Positions 56,014 to 64,000 of a stretch of 64,000 nucleotides of DNA are shown here, in pieces. The translations under genes and the position numbers were made by a program. Under the pieces are notes generated by a model that searched no databases, had not been told where the DNA came from, and worked only from the letters and a program-made list of their open reading frames with translations. Source of the DNA: Saccopteryx bilineata (Eukaryota; Chordata; Mammalia; Chiroptera; Emballonuridae); the NCBI RefSeq assembly GCF_036850765.1, contig NC_089493.1, positions 11,409,632-11,473,631 on the forward strand, in the 5' to 3' direction. Positions within the stretch are counted from its first letter, which is position 1; every line of letters starts with the position of its first letter.

Positions 56014-58104
56014 TGCCTGAACAGAGAGACCCTGGTGGTTGCAGCAGCTGTCTGGCTCGGGGCGGGGGGTTGGGTGGATGTAAACTTTCCGCCCCCACCA
56101 AGCCTGCTGGATGTTGCCTCCTGCAGAGCCTCCCTGGTCTTTCCAGGGTGCAGTTAGGGTTCTGCCTTCCTGAGCCATGCACCCCCTAGCGTCGGGGCGG
56201 GGGCTGCTGCCACTCAGCGCCCTGGGGTTCTCCCGGGATTGGGAGCCACACGTTCTGTTCCAGCCCTCTTCCGGCATGCACAGGGTTGGCTTGCTCCATG
56301 CTTGCCCCTGGTGGGAGCTGGAGAGGGCAAAGGGCCCGTTGCCACTGCCCAGACAGGTGGCACTTGGACCCAGAGCCTCCCCTCGCCTTACGAGGAAAGT
56401 GAGAGCAGGTGGCGGCACCAGGCCCTCTCCTGCAGCCCCAGAAGGGGCTGGCCACTTAGTCTGGCATTTTGCAGATTCCGCAACACTTTTCCCTTGTCCC
56501 AGAGTCTCCTTGCAATTCCAGCAGGTGGACAGGCCTGGTTTTTAATGAGCTCCATCCTCCTGGTCCGGAGCCCAAGACCTGAAAGGCCGCCTGGACAGCC
56601 TGGCGGGCCGCTGGAGCTGCATGCGGGCCTCGGGCCACATCCAGGGTGTCAGCTCACGGTCACACACGTGCCCCAGACCCTGGGCTGGCCTCAGCGTCCT
56701 CCTGCTCTGCGAGGGGCCCGCGGGCGGTGAGAGTGACGTCACGTGCCAGATGGGATCATTCACCTGTCACCTGTCATTCTCCCTCCTAACTACTGCCCAG
56801 ATTGCTGAAGGTGGGACCCGGGGCTGGGAGGTATGGTGCCCAGCAAAGTCTTGCAGTCCCCCTGGGAAACACAACACTGTTGCAAGAACTGTAGAAATGT
56901 CGATTCCCACGGACTCCAAAACCCGCTCTGGGAACCAGGTCTGTGGAAATAATTTACCGCAAGCATAAGACCTCTGCTCAAGAGATGTGCACCAGAGTCC
57001 TGTCTACGGAGGAGGAAAATTGGCGCAAACGTCAGTGTCTGACTCTAGGGAAAAGGCCGCCAGCCGGTGACCGGGGCATGCGGGATCATGGGAACGTGCC
57101 GATGGCAGCGCTCAGTAAGAGCAGAGTTAGGGAGGAAAGTCCAGTCGCAGTCCAGCGGAGCGGATAAATGAGACGCTTGTGCCAGAGGAAGTTCTTCGGG
57201 GACATGAGAGGCCAGGCGGAGGGGACGGCAGTGACTTCTGTCTCATCTCCAGATGGAATAAAGCCCGGGCAGGGCTGGCCTCGGGAGCAGGTGGTCGGCA
57301 CGCCGGTGGTGCGAGGGCCGGGCCGTGGGTGAGCCTGGCACCGAGACACGCTGCCCACAGGCCCTGCACCTGCCAGATGTGGCCCCGACCCCCGAGGCGC
57401 CGTCAGCCCCTTCGCCCAGCAGGCGCTTGCTGAGCCACGTGCCGGGCAGTGCTCTCGGCACTGGGCCTGTAGTGGCGACGAAAGCTGCGAGCTGTGCCCC
57501 CACGGAACTGCCGTCCCGGCGAGGGAGACAGCCTGCGGTGTACTCAGTCCTTGAGACACATTCCCAGGGATGAGCTGTCGCCCCGCGGCCCAGGACCTCG
57601 CGTGGGCTCCCGGCCACCCAGCCCCTCCCCCGGGGGCCCCAGCAACTCTCCCCTCAGCACGGCCCTAACCCTTGCCTGTCATTCTCCCCTCGGGCCTGCC
57701 CGTCACAGAAGCCTCAGAGGAGCCCTGCCCTGCCCGTCTTCGGGGACTGTCCCTACCCTAGGTCTTGTTTTCATCAGGTTTTGTCTGGGGGAAGAAATTC
57801 AACCTGTCCAAGAGAAGGGACCTGCGGCATCGTCTCATCACAGCTGTCCCCAGGCCCAGCGCCATCAGTGCCCTCCGAGGCTTCCATCACCGCTGTGTGT
57901 GGAGTACCGTACCAGCACCATGCTAGACACGGGGGCGGGGGGGCAGCCAGGACGAGGGCGAGGCCGGCAGCTGACACACCCCAGGAAGCTGGATGTGGAC
58001 CCGTGGCCACGACTCAGAATCTGCTGCTTTCCTGTGGCTGTCCCCTGGCTGTCCCCAGCTGGCCTGGCCCAGCGTGGCACCAGAAATAGCAGCTGCCACT
58101 GCTG
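56014..58104. other. GC-rich intron, nothing recognised
   Basis: No exon or assignable repeat was seen. The stretch 56800-57150 is less GC-rich but unassigned. Confidence 0.4.
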
Positions 58105-58260
58105 GGTGCCCATGGGGTATACCAGGCCGCCCAGCAACCCTCCAAGGAGGCATGGCTCCCAATTCGCAGATGCGGAGAGCAAGGCCCAGCAGAGTTCAGC
58201 CATTGCCCAACGCTTACGGCCGGCGCACGGTTCACCGGGGTTCAAAGTCAGGCTTTGAAG
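58105..58260 (-). mobile_element. MIR-like SINE remnant
   Basis: The phrases caattcgcagatgcggagagc, aaggcccagcagagttcagc and gttcaccggggttcaaagtc follow MIR on the minus strand. Confidence 0.5.
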
Positions 58261-59867
58261 CTGCACCTTCAGAGTGCCGTCTGCCCTCTCTCCCACCCCA
58301 GTATTCTCTAGTAGCCACCTGTTTGTCATTGGGCTTTTGTCTTCTTGCCAGTTTGGTAGCAGCTGCCACCAGTCAGATGAGCATGGGGTCACCTGGCAGA
58401 GAATACAGGGAGGGCAGCGGTGTGTGACTTGACACCCGGTTCTCACCCGGGGCCTGCCAGTAACTTGTGTGTGGCCGTGAGCTATTCTCTTCCCCTCTGG
58501 ACTCGTGGACGTGGCTGGACCTGCCCATCTCCCTCCAAGGGCGTCCAGCCTGAAGGGCGTCCTCTGGTGACGGTAGCAGGGAGGGAAGATGGGGGTGTTG
58601 GCTTCCCAGGGGCTGATGTTTCAGCCCTTCACAGAACACAACCCACCTTCTCACCAAAAAAAGCCTCTTTCCAGCTCCGATCCAGAAATAAAGACAGTAG
58701 ATAAATAAGCAGCAGCAGCCTTTTTTGGGGAACCAGAAATAGCCCCCCCGGGCCCCCAGTGCTGCCTGTCAGGTCTTCATTCTGTCTCTATTTGGGGCAA
58801 GGAGCTGCTGGCTGGCGGTGTTGCGAGTTTCCCATGGTTGAGCTGGAGGAGCCTCTGCCACCACATTTGTCACGTGGGACGGGCCAGTGTGTCTGCTGCC
58901 ACCAAGGTGCTGGTTTTGCTGCCGCAGGGCCTGGTTCCTTCGCCAGCCCTCCCACTCAGCCAGGCGCCCTCTGCCCACAAGCTGGACCAACGTCACCGTC
59001 CTCATCTGGGCTGGGCCCAGTCTGTGCGGGCAGACAGCGGCATGTGCTTGAGCGGGGCCTTAGCATCAGCTGCCCCCTCGGCCGTCACTGTGCCAGCCCA
59101 GGTGCCTCCTGATTGCACCCCCACACACACACTCCCCAGCACCCCCGGCACCCCCTGTTTGCTGCCTGCCCTGTCCCCCTACCCCTTTTACCCATCAGTA
59201 AGTTAGTCCACTCTGGCGTCAGCACCCCGCCCCCTGGAGGGTGAGCCCCTCGAGGGCTCCCCCGTGCTTTTCCGTGACTGTCTCCACCCCAGGGTTCAGT
59301 TCAGTCCCAGCACGGTTTTTTGTTGTTGAAAGCGAAGCAGGAACAGCAGTCGTTTCCCATGGGCTGTGATTTCACAGACACGTCAGGATGGTTTTGGCCA
59401 CAAGCAGCAGTAAACACTTCGTGGTCTCTGTACCGGAGTGTGCAGAGGGGGCGGGCCGAGCGAGGGGCCTGGGTCCCTTCCAGCCTCTGCCCGTGGGCTC
59501 AGGATTGCCTTCGCCCAAGGCTGGGGGACTGAGCTTGGACTGGGGGCCCTTCCCAGCAGTGGGATCAGGTGGTCTCAGCTCAGGCCCGCCCCTGGAGCAG
59601 GAGTGGGGTCGGCAGCCAGTGGTGCCTGCTCCCCAGGGTGTGGTCAGCAAGCTCCAAGTTAGGAGAAAGGAAGACTGTGTGGTCAGTGTGCACGGGCCTC
59701 TGCCCTGGCACGCTCGGTCCTCTGGCACCTTTGCTGGGTTCTGCGACCACCTAGGCTGCCCCTCAGACACCAGAGACTAAGGTTTCAGAAAGGTGGGGGT
59801 GTCTGACCTAATGCTGGTTGTGGCCCATTCATTGGGTGTGTCTTGTCTCTGCATTTCATCTGGGCCC
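58261..59867. other. Intron, little recognised
   Basis: The phrase ggagggtgagcccctcgaggg near 59235-59256 resembles an L2 3' end. No exon was seen. Confidence 0.35.
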
Positions 59868-59878
59868 CTGGCATTTCT

Positions 59879-60207
59879 TTCTTCTTTTTTTTTTTTTTTT
59901 TTTCTGAAGCTGGAAACAGGGAGAGACAGTCAGACAGACTCCCGCATGCGCCCGACCGGGATCCACCCGGCACGCCCACCAGGGGCGATGCTCTGCCCAT
60001 CCTGGGCGTCGCCATGTTGTGACCAGAGCCACTCTAGCGCCTGAGGCAGAGGCCACAGAGCCATCCCCAGCGCCCGGGCCATCTTTGCTCCAATGGAGCC
60101 TTGGCTGCGGGAGGGGAAGAGAGAGACAGAGAGGAAAGCGCGGCGAAGGGGTGGAGAAGCAAATGGGCGCTTCTCCTGTGAGCCCTGGCCGGGAATCGAA
60201 CCCGGGT
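59879..60207 (-). mobile_element. 5'-truncated A-type SINE, minus strand
   Basis: A perfect 11-bp duplication, ctggcatttct, lies at 59868-59878 and 60208-60218. The element stops within the B-box region (right end cgaacccgggt), so the A-box half of the tRNA-like promoter is missing. Because the duplication abuts the truncated end, the element inserted already truncated. Confidence 0.93.
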
Positions 60208-60426
60208 CTGGCATTTCTAGGAGGGCGTTCCCCTTGTCCTTCTCTGACTGCACCCTGGATCTGGCGAGTGGTGGGACAGGGGACAGAACTGCAGTTTCGT
60301 TGTAGGATTGAAGTCACGCCTTATGTGAAGCATTTACTTCACGTAAATGAAGGCCCCACCGTGGAGGGGCCTCTCTTTCTTCTTTTTATTGATATAATTC
60401 ACATGTTATAAAACCCACCTTTTAAT

Positions 60427-60739
60427 TTTTATTTAGTTATTTTTTTTTAGTGAGCAGAGAGGGGGGGGGTTGGACAGGGACAGACAGACAGGAAGGGAGA
60501 TGAAAAGCATCAATTCTTCGTTGCAGTGCCTTAGTTGTTCATTGATTGCTTTCTTATATGTGCCTTGACCAGGGGTGGGGAAGGGCTCCAGCTAAGCCAG
60601 TGACCCTTTGCTCAAGCCAGCGCCCTTGGGCTTCAAGCCATCGACCTTTGGGCTCAAGCCAGCAACCTTGGGGTTTCGAACCTGAGTCCTCAGCATCCCA
60701 GGGTGACGCTCTATCCACTCTGCCACCGCCTGGTCAGGC
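60427..60739 (-). mobile_element. tRNA-derived SINE, older type, inside LINE-1
   Basis: The (GA)-rich tail, gaaaagcatcaattcttcg body and a tRNA-like head (minus strand GCCTGACCAGGCGGTGGCAG) are clear. Removing it brings L1 sequence ...cccacctttt and aaagtgcaca... back together. Confidence 0.88.
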
Positions 60740-61805
60740 TAAAGTGCACATACAAATCATTCGTTCTGAGTTGCAAGTGATGCAGCCATCACCACCATCT
60801 AATTGTGAACATTTTCATCAGCTCAGAAAGAAATGTACCAGTTGGCAGTCACTCCCTATTCCCACCCTCCCCCAGTTCCTTGCAACCACCAGTCCCCTTT
60901 CTGTCTCTATGGATTTGCGTACTGCAGGCTTTTCAGGTAATTGAAGTCATAGAATATGTGGCTTTTGTGACTGGCTACCTTCACTCAGCGTAACGTTTTC
61001 AAAGTTCATCTATGTTGCAGCAGCCTCAGTGCTTCATTGCTTTCTGTGGCCAAACAGTATCTCTTCATATGGATAGACCACATTTTGTTTATCTATTCAG
61101 CAGTTGACAGACATTTGGGTTGTGGCTGCTTTTTGACTGTTGTGAATCATGTTTGCATGAACATTCCTGGACAGGCTTTCCTGAGGACAAATGTTTCCAT
61201 TCTCTTGGGTATGTATCTAGAAGTGGAATCGCTGGGTCACACTGTAACTATGTTTAACTGAGGAGCTGCCAGACTGTTTCCCAAAGCAGCTGCACCCTTT
61301 TACATTCCCACCAGCAGTATCAACACTTGTTATTTATCGTCTGTCTATCCGATGCTAGCCATACTAGTGGGCGTGAAGTAATGGCTCATTGTGGTTCTGA
61401 TGTGTGTTCCCCTGAAGGCTAATGATTCTGAGCATCTTTTCCCATGTTTTCTTTGGCCTTTCATATGTCTTATTTTGAGAACTCTCTATTCTAACCCTTT
61501 GCCCATTTAAAATTTGGGATGTCTCTTTATTATTGAGTTATTAATAGTTCTTTATATATTTTGGATACTAGACCCTTATCAGATATGTGATTTGCAAATA
61601 TTTCCCCCCATTCTGTGGGTTGCTTTTTCACTGTCTTACATTGTCCTTTGAAGCACAAAAGTTTTTAATTTTGATGATGTCCAGTTTATTTTTACTGTGA
61701 TTGCTTATGCTTTTAGGGTTTAAGAAAACATTGCCTACTCCAAGATCATGAAGATTTACACCTCTGTTTTTCTCGGAGCATGTTACTGTTTTAGATCTTT
61801 ATTTA

Positions 61806-61998
61806 TTTATTTTTAAACATGGTTATGTGCTTTATTTATTTTTTATTGATTGTTTTTGGGAGGGAGAGACAGAGGCATGGTCCACTTATTTATGCATTTA
61901 TTGGTTGATTCTTGTATTGTGCCCTGACCGGGAATTGAACCCACAGCCTTGGCATACTGGGACAACACTCTGACCAATTGAGCCATCCACCCAGGGCT
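61806..61998 (-). mobile_element. Short tRNA-derived SINE (VES-like), inside LINE-1
   Basis: The minus strand begins AGCCCTGGGTGGATGGCTCA and has a B-box-like GGTTCAATTCC. tagatct on both sides (about 61792 and 61999) may be the target-site duplication. Confidence 0.82.
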
Positions 61999-62634
61999 AG
62001 ATCTCATATTTAGATCATGATCCATCTTTTTCTTTTAAAAAAAAATTTTAAAATTGAATTTATTGGAGTGACTTTGGTTAATAAAATTATACAGGTTTCA
62101 GATAGACACTTAATCATCTGTATGGTGTATCGGGTGTTCTTGTGTTCACCACCCCAAGACATGTTTCCTCCGTCACCATCTGTAGACCCTCCTCTACCCT
62201 CCTCTACCTTCCCCACCTCCTTCCTCTCTGCAGGCTCTACACTGGTGTTTGTGTCTGTAACCTCTTTGCTTTACTTACTCCTTTCCCCTTTTTCACCCAG
62301 CCTCCAGCCCCCATCCCCTGACAGCTATCTGTTCTCAGTAGCTATGAGTCTGTTTCTATTTTGCTTGTTAGTTCACTTTGTGCATTAGATTCCACATATG
62401 AGTGAAATCATATGGTGCTTGTCTTTCTCTCACTGGCTTATTTCACTTAGTGTAACACTCTCTAGGTCCATCCATGCTGTCACAAAAGGGCAAATTTCCC
62501 TTCTTTATAGCTGAATAGTATTCCATGGTGTAAATGTACCACAGCTTTTTTATACAATAATGAGCACTTGGGCTAGTTCTAAATTTTGGTAAATAATTAG
62601 ATGCTGCAGTTAACATAGGGGTACAGTTATTCTT

Positions 62635-62940
62635 TCAATTTAGTGTTTTGGGTTCCTTCAGATTAGTTCCCAGAAGTGGGATAGCTGGGTCATAAGGCAG
62701 TTTCATTTTTAATTGTTTGAGGAAACTCCGTACTGCTTTCCACAGTGGCTGCACCAGTCTGCATTCCCACCAGCAGTGCAGGAGGGTTCCCTTTTCTCCA
62801 CATCCTCGCCAGCACTTGCTGTTTGTTGATTTATTGATGGTGGCTATTCTGACAAGAGTGAGATGATATCTCATTGTGGTTTTAATTTGCATTTCTGTGG
62901 TGATTAGTGATGTTGAGCATCTTTTCATTCTGTTGGCCAT
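62635..62940 (-). pseudogene. LINE-1 ORF2 C-terminal fragment
   Basis: The 101-codon open stretch contains the signature of the L1 ORF2 C-terminal cysteine region: [18 protein letters not shown], then [11 protein letters not shown] near the end. This part lies beyond the reverse transcriptase domain. The endonuclease and RT regions are not open here. It is a dead fragment of a retrotransposon. Confidence 0.9.
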
Positions 62941-62987
62941 CTGGATATCTTCTTTAGAGAAGTGTCTGTTCAGGTCCTTTGCCCATT

Positions 62988-63267
62988 TCTACTGCTTGAT
63001 TGAGAGAAAGAGAGAGAGAGGGAGCCAGGAAGGGAGAGAGAAGAGAAGCATCAACTCATAGTTGTGGCACTTTAGTTGTTCATTGATTGCTTCTCATACG
63101 TGCCTTGACTGGGGGGTTCAAGCCAAGCCAGTGACCCCTTGCTCAAGCTAGCGACCTTGGGATCATGCTGACGATCCCACTCTCAAGCTGGCGACCCCAG
63201 GGTTTTGAACCTGGGACCTCAGCATCCCAGGTCAATGCTTAATCCACTGCACTACCACCGGTCAGGC
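62988..63267 (-). mobile_element. tRNA-derived SINE, older type, nested in LINE-1
   Basis: A perfect 12-bp duplication of L1 sequence, cctttgcccatt, lies at 62976-62987 and 63268-63279. The head on the minus strand starts GCCTGACCGGTGGTAGTGCA; the tail is (GA)n. Confidence 0.96.
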
Positions 63268-64000
63268 CCTTTGCCCATTCCTTAATTAGATTGTTTGCTT
63301 TTTGGTTTTGAGTTTTCCAAGTTCCTTGTAAATTTTGGTATTAAGCCCGTATCAGAAGTATTGGTGACTGTGTTCTCCCATCCAGTGGGTTTCCTGTTCG
63401 TTTTGTTGATTGTTTCCTTTGCTGTGCAGAACCTTTTTAGTTTGATGTAGTCCTGTTTGTTTGTTGTTTCTTTTATTTCTCTTGCTCAAGGTGATATATC
63501 AGAAAAAGTATTGCTGCAAAAACATCCAAGATTTTGCTACCTATGTTTTCTTCTAGAATTTTTATGGTTTCGAGTCTTAACATTTAAGTCTTTAATTCAT
63601 TTTGAGTTTATTCTTGCGTGTGGTGTAAGAAGGTGGTCTAGTTTTATTTATTTTTTGCATGTATTTGTCCAGTTTTCCCAGCACCATGTATTGAATAGAT
63701 TATCTTTACCCCGTTGTATGTTTTTGCCTTCTTTGTCAAAATCAACTATAAAGGTGTGGATTTATTTCTAGGCCCTCTATTCTGTTCCATTGATCCATAT
63801 GCCTTTTTTTATGCCAGTACCATGCGTTTTTGGTTACTATGGCCAAAATATATGTATCAAACTATACTATGTAGTATAGTAGGTAGTGTCATTCCCCCAA
63901 CTTTGTTCTTATTTCCCAAGATTGCTGTTCCTATTCAGGATCTGTTGTGATCCCATATAAATTGTTGAATGTTTGTTCTAATTCTGTGAAATACACTATT

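Larger units (their letters stand above)
60370..62035 (-). mobile_element. Old LINE-1 (L1M-type) 3' part, antisense, with two nested SINEs
   Basis: Landmarks on the plus strand are ttttattgatataattcaca, aagtgcacatacaaatcatt, tctagaagtggaatcgctgg, tcccaccagcagtatcaac and tggatactagacccttatc. These are the antisense of the 3' UTR and ORF2 C-terminal half. Many stops; non-functional. SINEs at 60427 and 61806 interrupt it, and a younger L1 abuts its right end. Confidence 0.85.
39158..64000 (+). other. ITPK1: ITPK1 intron, 5' part (downstream of residue-121 exon)
   Basis: The intron starts with GTACGG at 39158 and runs off the window. It is the most transposon-rich part: eleven recognisable SINEs, an L2-like stretch, and nested antisense LINE-1 sequence filling the last 3.6 kb. 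It also has three minisatellite arrays. No further ITPK1 exon was seen. Confidence 0.85.
62036..64000 (-). mobile_element. LINE-1, antisense, 3' UTR and ORF2 C-terminal part
   Basis: The 3' end lies at the T-rich start near 62036 and the element runs off the window. The 3' UTR covers about 62036-62634. It is younger than the L1 at 60370. ORF2 from 62635 upward is cut by a SINE at 62988 and has stops beyond it, so it cannot encode a working reverse transcriptase. Confidence 0.92.

Noticed and set aside
54725..56182. 485-codon minus-strand open frame
   Set aside because: By-product of the 23-bp array, which is open in all six frames.
63457..63950. Plus-strand hydrophobic open frames near the right end
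   Set aside because: They are the antisense of LINE-1 ORF2, not genes.

Overview
The window reads as mammalian nuclear DNA, almost entirely intron. Evidence is the GT-AG split coding exons, the antisense LINE-1 debris, MIR- and L2-like fragments, and several families of tRNA-derived SINEs with target-site duplications. The SINE types (head starting GCCCTGGCCGGTTGGCTCAG; head starting CCTGACCTGTGGTGGCGCAG) look to me like those of a bat, most likely a sac-winged bat (Emballonuridae). That assignment is from memory and no database was searched. Nothing here looks bacterial, plasmid or phage.

Only one gene is supported: ITPK1 (inositol-tetrakisphosphate 1-kinase), on the + strand. Two consecutive internal coding exons are visible. 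The first, 16488-16613, encodes about residues 41-82. The second, 39040-39157, encodes about residues 83-121. They join in phase and encode most of the N-terminal pre-ATP-grasp domain. The start-codon exon and the exons for the ATP-grasp core lie outside the window. The remaining ~63.7 kb is three introns: a partial one (1-16487), a complete one of 22.4 kb (16614-39039) and a partial one (39158-64000).

The introns hold three kinds of material. (1) Transposon remains: antisense LINE-1 pieces at 1-148, 21508-22440, 28890-29290, 33089-33225, 46187-47060 and 60370-64000, and tRNA-type SINEs at 4678, 12477, 20375, 22167, 46348, 48155, 48563 (with 48748 nested in it), 52630, 53899, 59879, 60427, 61806 and 62988. 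Many have clear target-site duplications that give the order of insertion. (2) An unusually dense set of GC-rich minisatellites at 16584, 18159, 25832, 33237, 34341, 45311, 53304 and 55265, plus shorter duplications. These produce long but meaningless open frames on both strands. (3) GC-rich unique intron with no recognisable feature.

The most interesting observation is a 74-bp tandem triplication (16584-16805). Each unit contains the last 30 bases of the first ITPK1 exon plus its splice donor, so the gene carries three identical 5' splice sites in a row. Only the first keeps the reading frame; the other two are predicted to create premature stops. I found no undescribed multi-gene system; most long open frames are by-products of GC-rich or repetitive sequence.
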